This document shows positions 46,734 through 59,504 of a stretch of DNA of 64,000 nt, piece by piece. Under the pieces are notes generated by a model that was not told the DNA's origin, did no database searches, and saw only the letters and a list, made by a program, of their open reading frames with translations. Source of the stretch: Pleurodeles waltl. Taxonomy: Eukaryota; Chordata; Amphibia; Caudata; Salamandridae. The stretch lies in assembly GCF_031143425.1 (NCBI RefSeq), contig NC_090444.1:58523533-58587532 (forward strand). The letters run 5' to 3'. Numbering within the stretch: position 1 is the stretch's first letter; each line of letters opens with the position of its first letter. The position numbers and the translations under genes were made by a program.

Positions 46734-48875
46734 TGTAGGAGGCTGTCCTAGCTTATAGTGGGTACCGTGTGGTACTTACACCTTGTGCCAGGTCCAGTTA
46801 TCCCTTATTAGTAGATTAGTAGTGTCCTAGCAGCTTAGGCTGTTAGAGGTAGCTATAGCAGAGCAGCTTAGGCTGAACTAGGAGACATGCAAAGCTCCTA
46901 CTATACCACTTATATCACTTAGCACTATATCATAAGAAAACACAATACTCAGAGTTACTAAAAATAAAGATAATTTATTTTAGTGAAAATATGCCAAAAG
47001 TATCTCAGAGGATATACTCCCTTAGGAGGTAGGTAATATACACAAAAGCCAAAATCAGGTAAGTAAACAGTTAGAAAAGTAGTACAAACACTGTAGGACA
47101 CAATAGAATGCAATAGGAGACAATAGGCCTAGGGGCAACACAAACCATATACTCCAAAAGTGGAATGCAAACCACGAATGGACCCCAGGCCTAGTGTAGT
47201 GTGTAGAGGATCGCTGGGAATGTAAGAAAACACTAAGGGTGTCAAAGATATCCCACCCCAAGAACCTGAAAAGTAGGAGTAAAGGTACCCTACTACCCCA
47301 GAAAGACAGAAAAGTTGAGATAGGGGATTCTGCAAAGGCAACAACTGACTGCAAAGCACTGAAGACGGATTCCTGGACCTGAGGACCTGTAAAGGAAGGG
47401 GACCAAGTCCAAGAGTCGCGCAAGTGTCCAGGGGGGACAGGAGCCCGCTAAACCCCGGACGAAGGTGCAAAAGGGCTGCCACCGGGTGGAAGAAGCCAAA
47501 GAATCTGCAACAACTGAAGGTGCCAGGAACTTCTCCTCTAGTCAGAAGATGTCCCACGGTGTGCTGGAGGATGAAGAGTTGTTTCTACGCAGAAGGAACG
47601 CAAACAAGCCTTCCTAGCTGCAAGAGTCGCAGTTGAAGGTTTTGGGTGCTGCCAGGGCCCAATAAGGACCAGGAGGTCGCCCCTTGGAGGAGGAGACAGA
47701 GGGGGCGCTCGGAAACACAGAGAGCCCATGCAGAAGCAGGCAGCACCTGCAGAAGCACCTGAACAGGCATTCAGAAGAGCTGAGCACGGCAGTCATCTCA
47801 GCACAACAAAAGAGGGTCCCACGAAGTCAGAATCCAACTCAGCGAGTTGGGCAATGCAAGACGGAGTGCTGGGGACCTGGGCTCTGCTGTGCCCGAAGGA
47901 AGTCTTGCAAAAGTGCACAGAAGCCCTAGCAGCTGCAGTTCACGCAGTACACAGGATTACTGTCTGGCGTGGGGAAGCTACCTACACCAAATTTGGACAG
48001 AAGGGCCACTGGACTGTCGGGGACACTTGGATCCAGCTCCTGTGTTCCAGGGACCACCCTCGTCAGGATGAGAGGGGACCCAGAGGATCGGTGATGCAGA
48101 AGTTTGGTGCCTGCGTTGGCAGGGGAAGATTCAGTCGATCCACTGGAGATTTCTTCTTGGCTTCCAGTGCAGGGTGAAGGCAGACTGCCCTCAGAACATG
48201 CACCACCAGGAAACAGTCGAGAAAGCCGTCAGGATGAGGTGCTACAATGTTGCTGGTAGTCTTCTTGCTACTTTGTTGCGGTTTTGCAGGCGTCCTGGAG
48301 CAGTCAGCGGTCGATACTTGGCAGAAGTCGAAGAGAGAAGTGCAGAGGAACTCTGGTGAGGTCTTGCATTCGTTGTTTGATGAGAAACCCACAGGAGAGA
48401 CCCTAAATAGCCCTCAGAGGAGGATTAGCTACAGAGAAAGGTAAGCACCTATCAGGAGGGGTCTCTGACGTCACCTTCTGGCACTGGCCACTCAGAGGTC
48501 TCCATTGTGCCCTCACACCTCTGCATTCAAGATGGCAGAGGTGTGGTCACTCCCCTTTCCTTTGTCCAGTTTCCCCCCAGAGCAGGGCCGGGGGGATCCC
48601 TGAACCGGTATAAACTGGCTTATGCAAGGAGGGCACCTTCTGTCCCCTTCAAAGCATTTCCAGAGGCCAGGAGAAGCTACTCCTCTCAGGCCCTTCACAA
48701 CTATTTCTAAAGGGAGAGGGTGTAACACCCTCTCTCAGAGGAAATCCTTTGTTCTGCCTTCCTGGTACTGGGCTGCCCAGGCCCCAGGGGGGACGAAACC
48801 TGTCCGAGGGTTGGCAGCAGCGGTAGCTGCAGAGAAAACCCCAGAGAGTTAGTTTGGCAGTACCCAGGCTCTATA

Positions 48876-49382
48876 CATATCCCAAGCTGCTTTGAGGCCC
48901 CAGGAGGCGGCCATTTTCACCTGCACCCACTTGACACCAACTAGCGCTATAAAGCGCGTGGGGGCACTTCGCTGTGTGGGACGCGCTAAAGACTCAAGAG
49001 GGACTACATATCCCAAGCTGCTTTGAGGCCCCAGGAGGTGGCCATTTTCACCTGCACCCACTTGACTCCAACGAGAGCTATAAAGCGTGTGGGGGCACTT
49101 CGCTGCGCGGGACGCGCTAAAGCTCGAGAGGGACTACATATCCCAAGCTGCTTTGAGGCCCCAGGAGGCGGCCATTTTCACCTGCACCCACTTGACACCA
49201 GCGAGCGCTATAAAGCGCGTGGGAGCACTTCGCTGCGCGGTACGCGCTAAAAACTCAAGAGGGACTACATATCCCAAGCTGCTTTGAGGCCCCAGGAGGC
49301 GGCCATTTTCACCTGCACCTACACCCACTTGACACCAACAAGCGCTACAAAGCGCGTGGGGGCACTTCGCTGCGTGGGCGAA
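48876..49382 (+). promoter_or_regulatory. Four 130-bp LINE promoter monomers
   Basis: Monomers start CATATCCCAAGCTGC at 48876, 49007, 49137 and 49268. Each holds a YY1-like GGCGGCCATTTT (first at 48906-48917; GGTGGCCATTTT in the second) and a palindromic TATA-like GCGCTATAAAGCGC followed by GC-rich GCTGCGCGGGACGCGCTAAA. The last monomer is shortened at its end. In layout it recalls monomeric L1 promoters in rodents. Confidence 0.75.
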
Positions 49383-49581
49383 GCCTGGGCCAAGGGCGGG
49401 CCCGTCCACTCCCGTCGGAGCCTGGAAGAGGCTGGGCTGGGTCACCCCCCTAACATTTGACCATTCAAGTAGGCATCATTGATCTTAGCTCTATGCGCTA
49501 TTGCCAACACTGTGCCATCCCGTAGGTTGCTTCATTATACTGATACTCTGTACAACATTTTATCACCAATAACCGTCCCAG

Positions 49582-50471
49582 ATGGGTAAAAGGAAAGCAA
49601 TAGAGGCTGGGGCAGGGGCTGTGCTAAAAGCTAAGCGAAAAAGACACAAGCATGCAGCTAGTAACTGCGTTATGTACAGAATTGACTCTCTTTTGGGTGA
49701 ATGCAAGGGAATTTTAACTACTCCTCAGGGAAATAATTCTAACGGCACTGTGGAGGAGCACCCTCAACCAATAGGAGGTCTGGCACAAAGAAAATTGCTG
49801 AGATTTTTGTGAAATGTGGGCAACAAGACACAGCCACTACAGGGCAGGGAGAGGGCAGGAATGTTATCACCCACACTGCTCCATCTCTAGTGCAGGAGCC
49901 ACCACTGGGCTCTAACGATTTCATCCAGTGCAGCAACCGCTTTAATACGTTAATTAACGCCCTAGAATCACATGATGACATCGACCCAGGTATCAGGATG
50001 GATGGGCTAGCAGCCGCAAGCACACACTCAACCCACATAAACCCACAGCACACTCAATGCATACAAGATTTTAAAAAGGAAGTACTAGAACTTAAGCTCA
50101 TGGTTAACTCCTTAATTGCAATAGTAAAACAGTTAACTCTTGCAGATGGCACGGCCACCATGAACCTTACCCAAAGCCCAACCCTACCTGGCACCATGAC
50201 AAATCTGCCAATTCTTTCAGCACCCAGCTGTGATGGCATCCTCCCAGTCGGTGCTAAGACCAAGAACTTACTCCACCCTCCTTCGCACAACAGTTTAGGC
50301 GCAGGGAAAACACTAGACGACCATCACAAAATCCCCAAACTCATGAGCAATACTGCCCCAAGATACTCTGCACAGCCTGCCATTGATTGGTCTCAATCAG
50401 GTAATGTAGTTCTAATGGTCAACGTTCCCAAGTTAAACACATCGACACATAAGGAAGGGGCAGACTATTAA
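49582..50471 (+). pseudogene. LINE ORF1 (frameshifted)
   Basis: Starts MGKRKAIEAGAGAV with a very basic N-terminus (KAKRKRHKH). A frameshift near 49805 moves it into the frame ending at 50471. The second part includes a predicted helical stretch (FKKEVLELKLMVNSLIAIVKQL, about 50070-50135) that could trimerise. Decayed coding sequence probably continues to about 51150. No zinc knuckle or RRM was recognised; position before ORF2 is the main evidence. Confidence 0.6.
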
Positions 50472-51164
50472 AAACAAGGCAATCCATTGGATTCGCCATG
50501 TAAGAGGCTGTCGCTCTGTAATACGCGAGGACATAATCAATGTAGCAAGATGGCCAGACCAGAACACACTTTGACATTTTAAAACTGACACTCAAGGACG
50601 GGACCATGGTGGACAATTTGGTGGCCCTAGATGCTAGAACAAGCCCACCAGCACATTCGCGCATCCAGTTCAAATACCCTAGGCCACCTACGCACTACGG
50701 GGATTGCCCGAGCTACTGCCCAGCAAAAAATGTAACTACCCTTGGCGAGAACGATTGACTTAAAGCTTCATCTAAAATCTACGTTGATAAACCACGCAAC
50801 CAACTAATATCAATCACCCCCGGGGCTGCTGCAATCCCTAACACTGCCAGTGCAAGTATTCTCTCTCCCATTCATGACATATTCCCCAAGACCTTTGACA
50901 GTTTACTGTGCAAATATGACAATACTGCACCTTTCATCTTGCAGGAATATTGCCCACCAAATCAAGAACCGATAGCCAAGCCTGCAAGCACTTCCCTCAC
51001 CAGGGCCAGGTCAGCTCCACTAGAGGAACATCTCACTGACCAACATTGGCATTGATCTACTTCTTCCCACTCAACCATACCTGCCAAATCAATCTCTGGC
51101 AGCTAATCATGTAAATACCAGGCAACTAGACAGGATAGTTCAACCACTTACTGGGGTATGACTT

Positions 51165-54100
51165 GTCTCATGGAACATGGCAGGTTTGAAATCTATTCTC
51201 CCTCTTCCATCCTTCACCTCTTTTATTGATGAACATGACATATGTCTTCTTCAAGAGACATGGTCAACCAATCCACTTTTCCGAACAGGCTATTCAAACT
51301 TCTACATCCCTGCCGTGCCCAGTACTAGAGGCAGGCCTTCAGGGGGCTTGACTATTTGGATCAGAACATCACTTAACTGTCATATATTACAGCTACCCAC
51401 CGATTCTCCCGACCTGTTAGGTCTTCGTCTATCATTTGGGCCTGAAACTGTTGTGAACATTTTCAATATCTACACCCGAGGGGTCAGGGGGGGTCAAGTC
51501 TCCAAAACCCTTTGTGTCCTGGCAGCCCTTTTGCAAAACTGTCCCCGCCATCATAAAACCATTGTGGCAGGTGACCTCAATGTCACGTTCGAACCTCTAG
51601 ACTGGGATGATCTCAGGTCCACAGACGAGGAGGATCAAGCTTGGTCTATCCCCACCCTGTCCATTCCACCCATTAAAAGATGGACGCAGGTCGCAGTCCA
51701 AGTTAAGTCACTGACCATGGAATTCGGGCTCAGGGCGTTAAATGGCAGAACCAAATCAGACGCCAAAGGCCATCACACATTCAACAAAACGAACCATACC
51801 AGCAGAATCGACTACTGTCTATTTGACATAAGATTATGGCCCCTAGTCATCGATATGACGATTGTTGAAAGAACTGAAAGTGATCATAATCCTCTCTCTG
51901 TTCACACGTTAGCCTTGGGCAACCTCTCGCCCACGATTAACTCCTCAGTAGCAGCACCAGAGGGTATTAGCCTGGTTAACGACAAACTACACTTAAAGTG
52001 GGACAAGGTTATGGCTCGGCCCGCACTCATCAACGCAGCCAATAACACCCTAAAGCCTACATTAATGAACCTAGAGGTGGGTCCCGCAATCCCCTATAAG
52101 GAAATAAGCTTAATCCACACCTCATGCTTCAGGGATATCACAGCCCATGATGGCAAGAGACCCATAGGTAGGCACTGCTGGTTCAATAAAATGTGTCAGT
52201 CCCTAAATAAGCTCTTAATCCAAGCTATTAAATCTAAGGATGCCGCCGCCATCCGCCTAGCTAGAAAGTCCTACAAGTCAGCCATACGCAAAGCCAAGCG
52301 TGACCAAGACAATAAGTGGTGGACAGCACTTAGTGACGCTGTGCGCGAGAGGAACTGTAGTCTGTTCTGGTCCCTGGCAGCACGAGGCCCAGAAAGCAGT
52401 GGATTGGACATTACAACCAACATCGCCCCGAAAGACTGGGTAGATCATTTTAGCAGGCTGTACTCCCATGACCCTGATAGCCCCACTCCTGTTTGCATGG
52501 ACCCCTGCCTAAACACTTCTTTAGCACCCACAACTGAAGTACCCCAGCTGTTCTCTCAAAGTGACAAAACTTATTCCCTAGGCACCATAAAACCCGGCAG
52601 GGCCCCTGGCTCGGATGGTGTCCCAGCAGACCTGTTCTCAACCGACATAGCATCCTGGTCAAGATACCTCACCATCATAGCGAAAGCAACAGCATCTGGG
52701 GCTATCCCTGAGTCCTGGAAAGGGGCTATTGTTATCCCTATCTTTAAAAAGGGCGACAGATCACTCCCCTGCAACTACAGACCAATTAGTCTAATTGACT
52801 GTGTGCAAAAAAGCCTTCTGCCACTGCCTCTTGGGAAAGATCGAAGACTGGATGACTGAACATGATATCCTTAGTCCCCTTCAAGCCAGTTTCCGGAAGA
52901 AAATATTTACCACTGATCAAGCCCTCAGATTCCTATTTTTATACTGGAAAACAGTGCTCATTGGTAAACGGAGCCTTTACGTTGCTTTTGTGGATCTAAA
53001 GTCTGCTTTTGACCTAGTACCTCGCAACAAACTATGGGACACTCTCTCCCGAATGGGAATCCCGGAGCATATCCTAGCAATATTGATACGGCTCCACGAG
53101 GACAAGTACGCACAAGTTAGGTGGGACAACAAGGGGCAACTAACTGATAGAATCCACATATCAAGGGGTGTGTGGCAAGGGTGTGTCCTTGCCCCAACCC
53201 TCTTCTCTCTGTATATCAATGAAATCGTCCCTTTCCTGCTTAGAGTGGAGGCTGACGCACCATCACTTGGCACACAAAAAATCTCTGTCTTGCTCTTTGC
53301 AGATGTTACTCTCCTGATATCCAAGACCCCTAGTGCACTAAGGAAACTCCTCACGTGCTTTGAAAAATTCTGCTCAATGCGGGGACTTGAAATCAATGCC
53401 TCTAAAACAAAACTAATGACCCTTAATCCCCATAGATCCTTTAGAGGGAAGTTTACACTAGAGGGCACCACACTTGAGAAGGTGGGAATTTTCAGCTACC
53501 TGGGTATAAGATTGACTGACAACATGTCTTGGAAATCACACATAGGAAAGCAAGCCTTAAAACTAAAGCAAACAACAGGGGCACTATCAAAAACCTTCCA
53601 CCTCTCATACACAAAACCAATTCGCCCAGCAATACAGATATACACAGCCCAGGCTGTGACCTCAGCACTTTATGGGGCTGAACTATGGGGTTATGCCAAA
53701 ATCCAAGACACAACCATCGCTGAGAACAACTTCCTGAGAAACCTTGTGTCCCTTCCACCAAGCACTCCACTGTTCCCCCTTTTTAAGGATCTTGGCATAA
53801 AACGCATCGGTCATAAAGCCCGCCTACGCCCTCTGCTGTATTGGCGGCATCTCTGGACTACCCCAAAGCTCGAAACCTTTACTGAAGCCCTGCAGGTTAT
53901 TTTAAAAGCTGATCATTTTCACAGAATCCCCTGGCTACGAAACATCAAGTGGTCACTTTACTCACTCGGGCTCAGTGAACTCTGGAATTCACCAACCACC
54001 TCCGTCTTTCCCTCGAAAAGCGAACTAAAGAAACTATATTGGCAAATGGCAGATCACGAAGATATAGGGGCCACACTTCACACTACATTATCTTGTGATT

Positions 54101-54483
54101 TTGTTAACCTAAAAGAGACATGCAAGTATGAGGCTTTTTGGGACATAATCATGGTCCCAATGGAAAGGAAACTGTACTTTCAGCTCCGCATTGGAACGCT
54201 ACCATTAAGACGTTTCACCAGCTGCTGGTCACACAAAGAATAATCCGCCTGTCCAGCCTGCAAAGCCCCTGTCGAGAATCTCTCTCATGTCCTTTTTTCC
54301 TGCCCCGCGTACACCGCTTCACGTAGGAAATGGCTGGCCCAGGCATGCAGACTGCTGGGAGTCCGCAGCTCTGAAATCGCCCTGCGAATCCTCATATCAG
54401 ACACTAGGCCAACGCTAGTGATCGCCGTCGCCAAGTTCCTCGGAGCTAGCTGGTTTGTCAGAAGGAAATTCTTATCTGTCTAA
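51165..54483 (+). pseudogene. LINE ORF2: endonuclease and reverse transcriptase
   Basis: Endonuclease: SWNMAGLKS at the start, LLQETW, VAGDLNVTF and SDHNPLSVH (about 51165-51910). RT: GRAPGSDGVPADLF, IFKKGDRSLPCNYRPISLI, DLKSAFDLV, GVWQGCVLAPTLFSLYINE, then LLFADVTLLIS, where the second Asp of FADD is Val (53305-53307). C-terminus: NLVSLPPSTP...RHLWTTPK, then CPACKAPVENLSHVLFSCPAY. Lesions: a frameshift near 52800-52850 and a TAA at 54241. The C-terminal Cys-His motif lies beyond that stop. I chose SWNMAG as the approximate start because the upstream part is not clear. Confidence 0.85.
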
Positions 54484-55087
54484 TGATTCCAAAAAGACTG
54501 TCCCATCGCACTGTGTGAGTGTATTTTATCTTTATTCCATTTTTTTATCATTATATGTATTGTTATATTTATTACCTTGTGTATTTATTTGTATTTATTG
54601 CTGCTATGCGCTTTTATGGCTCTTGTAGCCGAAATAAAGTTTCTTTGACTTGTCTGAGCTCCCTAAGGGTGGCAAAATAAATGCTGCATCCCATAGGGAT
54701 CTCCTGGAACCCCAATACCTTGGGTACCTGGGTACCATATACTAGAGAATTATAAGGGTGTTCCAGTGTGCCAATAAGAATTGCTAAAATTAGTCACTAG
54801 CCTGCAGTGACAATTTTAAAAGCAGAGAGAGCATAAACACTGAGGTTCTGATACAGTTAGGCACCACACAGGGAACACATATAGGCCACAAACCTATGAG
54901 CACTGGGGTCCTGGCTAGCAGGATCCCAGTGACACATATCAAACACACTGACAAGATAGGGTTTTCACTATGAGCACTGGATCCTGGCTAGCAGGATCCC
55001 AGTGAGACAGCAAAAACACCCTGACATATACTCACAAACAGGCCAAAAGTGGGGGTAACAAGGCTAGAAAGAGGCTACGTTCCTACA

Positions 55088-55440
55088 GCCATTGAGTATG
55101 ACGTGAACTACATGTTGGAGGGGAAGAGTGGTCAAAAAGCACATCTGGAAGGTATACAGGGCTCATTTGAACCAGGAATGTAGATGCTGTATAGGGGTCT
55201 AGCCCATGTACTTTGTCAGATTCTTATATGTTTTCCTATAATGATACTCCTGGACTGGAGAAATATGGAATGTTTTTAATAACAAAGTGTAGATCCTGAA
55301 TGGAAAGCATGTATTGTCATGTAACTTCTAGAAGTGCACCAAATCACATGAGCATAATGGAGTAACTGTGCCTCTGTTCTTGTTTGGCGACAGTCAGAAT
55401 GGGACTGCTAGAAAGGATAAATCTATTATCATATTGTTTA
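55088..55440. other. No recognised feature
   Basis: A/T-rich sequence directly after the LTR end with no long ORF and no repeat seen elsewhere in the window. Confidence 0.5.
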
Positions 55441-55444
55441 AATC

Positions 55445-56480
55445 AGTTTTATTAAGTGAGTTCACAGAAGAAAATACAGCTGTCCATCACAACAATATAG
55501 AGCATAAGCGTCAATGATAGAATCCAGCTTCCATCCAAACATAAATGTTTTTTTCCCTATCTCCCAGTCACAGTAAATGGGAGAAGGGTGCGGGGCCCAA
55601 GATAGTAGTATGACTTCACCAGTATGTATTCACAATAATCACTGAAAAAACTCACAGAAAACCTCAAGGAAAATCCCCTTAAACAGGCAATCAAAATTAT
55701 GCAGACAATCTGTAACCTTGTTGTCTAGGATTTCACACTTGGATGGTCTTGTCTTCTGTGAATCAGTCTGCCAGAGGTAGAGGTGACTCTTTCCAGTTGC
55801 CTCTTGGCTTGGAAAAGATTGGATTAGTATTGCTGGTATGTCCGCTATCTTTTCTTTGGGCTTAGGAAGCTCCTCCTTAGATGACCACCCTGTGACCGTA
55901 GACACTGTGTGGAATGGGCCACATAGCTTTCAATGAGGCCTCCAGGAAAAATAAATTGGTGAAGGGAGCCCACATCACTGGACCAGCAGCCAACTGTTAG
56001 GCGGTGCTCAGTCACTACAATCATGCTGCAGTACTTCATAGCTGCTCTGCCTACAACTGCCTAAGCTGTGCTGCTTCACTTCTCTATTCTCAAGCACAGT
56101 GGCAGCCTGGCACATGTACCAAGAGAGACTAGAAATCATAGTGGGCCCGAGTCTCCTATTGTCTTTCCTTGGATTTAACACTGTCAAAGTTTCATGCTGC
56201 TTCAGGTTTAGTGCAAAACCCAAACCACCATACCTTACACCACTCTCCACTTTTAACAAGTGCTAAATGAAGGCCTCTATATCCTCCCTGTTCATGTTCT
56301 TCTTATGAACCTGAAGATCCTGTCTTCTAGGTTGTGCTGCATGACACAAGTCTGGATAAATGTTGATTCTGAAACTTTACAAGACAGACCCTTTTTCTTA
56401 GCAGCAGCTTTGGTCACCTCCTCTCTTTGTTGAACACTGCCAAAGTCTTTAATTGAGATGTTCTTCTGGTGCACCACCTA
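55445..56480 (-). pseudogene. Possible decayed retrocopy on the minus strand
   Basis: A chain of minus-strand frames (56477-56292, 56259-56008, 56039-55845, 55905-55639) overlaps or abuts with few stops between them, followed by a 3' UTR-like stretch and AATAAA on the minus strand (55453-55448). This looks like an intronless, frameshifted copy of a coding RNA. I do not recognise the protein (pieces include VRYGGLGFALNLKQHETLTV and IADIPAILIQSFPSQEA). No poly-A tract or target duplication was seen, so it could also be chance or an old transposase. Confidence 0.3.
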
Positions 56481-57084
56481 GATTTGATGGTGGGTGTGGG
56501 AGAGCACTGAGGACCTGAAGTTTGGCAGTTTGTCATTTGTATGAGTACGATACTTTTTTACAAAAATGCAAGGTACTTAGGACCTGATTCACAAAGGTAA
56601 GTTACTCTTTTGAGTAACTCTTTGTAGAAAGCTTCCTGCTTTTGGTATTCACAAACTCCGGATGTAAACTTGCTACAAATGTGTAAATTACATGTCTCCA
56701 CCCGAGAGTGATATAATTTAATTATTCTTGTGTGTGTGGGTGGCGTTCCTACCTAAATCCCTCTCTGATCTTCCATGAAGTCCTTTTACCCCTTCCTAAT
56801 CCAATCCCCTTCAGTAGAAAGTATTTTCCTTTTTCCACCCACTCAATCAAGTTCCTCCTACATTTACTACTAAAACATAAGCTTACATGTTTGTAGACTC
56901 TGCAAACATAAGTATAGGCATTGTGGAGTCGTAAGACTCTGCACATAGTTTGTTCATTGCAATTTGTAATACGTTTTGTAGTACTAAGATGCAGTTTGTT
57001 GGTCTTTTTTGGTTTTATATGGTGCAAGCTCAACCCAAATGTATTGGAGCACTGTCTCATGAGCACCAGTTACGTTACACAAGG
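56481..57084. other. No recognised feature
   Basis: Non-coding. 56580-56700 (GACCTGATTCACAAAGGTAAGTTACTC...) has the look of a dispersed repeat, but no second copy is in the window. Confidence 0.4.
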
Positions 57085-57222
57085 AGGCATTCATTTTTGG
57101 TAGGCATGGGGAGATTAAGTGATCTTCTCAGAATCACAGGATGTTGAGCCGACGCCGAGACTGGAATCTGGTTCCCCAGCTCGAAAGTTGGCAGCTCTGG
57201 CTGTTATGCCACAGTTTGAAAA
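57085..57222 (-). mobile_element. CORE-SINE/MIR-like fragment
   Basis: On the minus strand a tRNA-like head (GTGGCATAACAGCCAGAGCTG...GGGGAACCAGATTCCAGTCTC) leads to TCAACATCCTGTGATTCTGAGAAGATCACTTAATCTCC, which resembles the core shared by MIR-type SINEs. Diverged; identification rests on general resemblance. Confidence 0.45.
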
Positions 57223-57397
57223 TCAAGCTGATAATGTTTAATTTCAGTTTACCGTTTTAATAGTTGATGGTGAGTATACCCATGTTGCCAGACCAGACTT
57301 TATAAGGTAAGTATGAGATATGTCCATTGCATCCACGATGAAGCATTATGCTTTTATCTATACCATGCATGCTATATGCAAAAGTGTGTCCTATAAA

Positions 57398-57812
57398 CAG
57401 GGCCACTGGAATTTTGCGGCAGGAGAGGGACAAATTATGTGGCCAAAAAAGGCAAATTATGCAGCATAATGGTGCACATTTTGTGATAGTATTACTTCAT
57501 TATTTCATCACATTTTAACTTGGTATTGCTGTCTGGATATTGGCTGCACTTCATTAGTACCCGTTTAACACCCACATATAGCAATAAGCATCATAAAGTT
57601 GACCAGTGCAGCTCTGCTAAAGGGCCTTACATTGCGCAGTAACAAGTCGCTGCATTTTTTATAACTTTTGAACCGTTTCAGCTAGAAACTATTTTTTTTG
57701 TTAAAATCTGCAGATTATGTGGCAGATGTTGGATGATGCTGGAACTGTGGCAAATCTATAACTATGCGAAAATCACCGGGGCCGCACAATTGCATAATTC
57801 CAACGGCCCTTG
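57398..57812. mobile_element. Short terminal-inverted-repeat element (MITE-like, about 415 bp)
   Basis: The left end CAGGGCCACTGGAATTTTGC and the reversed right end CAAGGGCCGTTGGAATTATGC match over about 20 bases with four or five differences. No coding capacity. The flanks do not show a convincing target duplication, so the superfamily is open (hAT-like by end sequence). Confidence 0.55.
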
Positions 57813-59500
57813 TGCGTAAGCAAACTAGTGTATCATGCTATATTAAAACAAACATTGGTAAATGTGATGGTTTCGCCCAGAAGATTAATAATGCATTTTT
57901 TTCTTGTAAGTTTTAGCTTGGTGAGCAGTTGTGAAATATAAGTTACTGAACCTCTGTAAAAGTGTTATGAACTTGTTTATTGTTAGAATACAAAATAAAA
58001 TTGCATACAACAGCAGGGAGCAGCGTAAAGAGGTGTCATATGAAAAGTTCTCATGTGGCGGTACCCTTTTGCAAATTGAGTAATTCACAGATGTCCGTAT
58101 AAATTACTTCACGCCCCCTGAGTCTGCATGGGGCTCAGAGGGGTCCTGGGCCTGGAGAGTGCTCAAAGGGACCACAGGAGTTGCTGAAGTGTGAGAGGAG
58201 GAGGAGGAAGGCTGGAAAGGGGTTCCAAAGGCTAGATGAGTCCATGGAGCACTGAGAGGACATGGGAGTGACACGGCTGGGGGCGTGGGGGCCAGATAGA
58301 TGAGCACTGAGGCTATTGGTGTGTTAGTAAGGGTGGATCCTGGTGTTGCTGGAGGACAAGGCTGCCAGAGCACAATTGGGAACCTTGGCCTGATGCCATC
58401 CAGTTTGTTGCATCACACTGAGACACTCAGTGCTGGCCTTCTTAGCATTTCAAGATGCCAGGGTCAAAAAGGGGCATAGATGCGGCATGCTGGACAGTAA
58501 CAAGCAATGCAAGAATCAGAAATAGTTGTTGGGCTGTTTGCTTTACCTAGTACTTGCTACAGCAGTGTAAGATCTCAGTAAATAATTTGTTTCTTGCAAT
58601 CTTAGAAAGGGCTCATTTTATTTACCTCAAGAGAATTGCTAACTGAGCAGGGCTCTACTTTAAATAAATAATTAGTAAATAAAAGCTAAAACAAGCCTTA
58701 TAATTAAATGATCAAAACAAATATTTTTAGGCACATTGCTTCTCCGGGAAGGAAGTTTTCATATTGGGAGAGGTATTACAATAACAACTTTATTTGTGCT
58801 CAATAAACATACTGAGTGCATTTGGCATGTAAATCATTATGTTAAAACATGATAAAATGTCCTTAAAATTCACAAAAGCGTATTTCCATTAAATACTGAA
58901 GCATTTCACCTTAGAACGTCAGATTAGATCTCTGCTTCAAGAGGTATTTGTCAAAAGGGACAGTTTCTGAACTTGCATATTTGAAGGTTCTCTCTTGTGA
59001 TGTATTGCACACAGACCTCAAAATAACTGAGAAGTTGGGGCAGGGGAAAGCGGATAGACGGCGAGGCAGGGTGCCCGGTCATGAAAACACAATTATATGT
59101 ATATCAAGGTGCCTCAGGGGAAAGGTGAGGAGTGTGTGTGTGCACATGTGTTCAGTGGCGTAACAAAACTTGTGGTCCCCCCGCAAAGTACCTGGAAGGG
59201 GTCCCTCCCACCTGGGGCAAGTTGGGGGCCTACCGCCTGTGTTCTGTCCTGAGTGTGTCCCCTGGAGCTCAGGAGCCCTCATACCATAGGGGCTGCAGGT
59301 GTGTGTGTATACACACAAATAGTTTACACATTGCCTCTGAGATAGGCCTGACTGCTCGTGCAAAGCTACCAAGGTGGTGAGTAGGGGGTTATCTTAGCTG
59401 TGTGGCTCCCTTACCCTGACTAGAGGGAGGGTCCCCACTTGGACAGGGTGCAAATCACTGCTAACTAGAGACACCATTTCTAACAAGTGGCATACTGTCA
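57813..59500. other. No recognised gene
   Basis: 58104-58373 has an open minus-strand frame rich in Pro, Ser and Thr with no recognisable domain. 59120-59400 is low-complexity GT/GC-rich sequence. Nothing supports a gene. Confidence 0.4.
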
Positions 59501-59504
59501 AAGA

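Larger units (their letters stand above)
48876..54649 (+). mobile_element. LINE with tandem 5' monomers
   Basis: Non-LTR retrotransposon: promoter monomers 48876-49382, short 5' UTR, ORF1 from 49582, ORF2 to about 54483, and a 3' UTR ending AATAAAGTTTCTTTGACTT. There is no long poly-A and no clear target duplication. An apurinic-type endonuclease plus a C-terminal CPAC...H....CP motif points to a Jockey/I/R1-like group; the exact clade is undecided. It is dead: frameshifts in both ORFs and a mutated RT site. Confidence 0.85.
46734..55087 (-). repeat. Second TGTAGGAGG-family LTR, split by a LINE
   Basis: 46734-48875 (TGTAGGAGGCTGTCC...) and 54650-55087 (...CGTTCCTACA) are the two ends of one LTR. 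Between them lies the LINE. About 385 bp of LTR expected at the join is missing, so the insertion was accompanied by a deletion. Flanks ACGG and GCCAT do not match, so no target duplication is visible. Confidence 0.75.
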
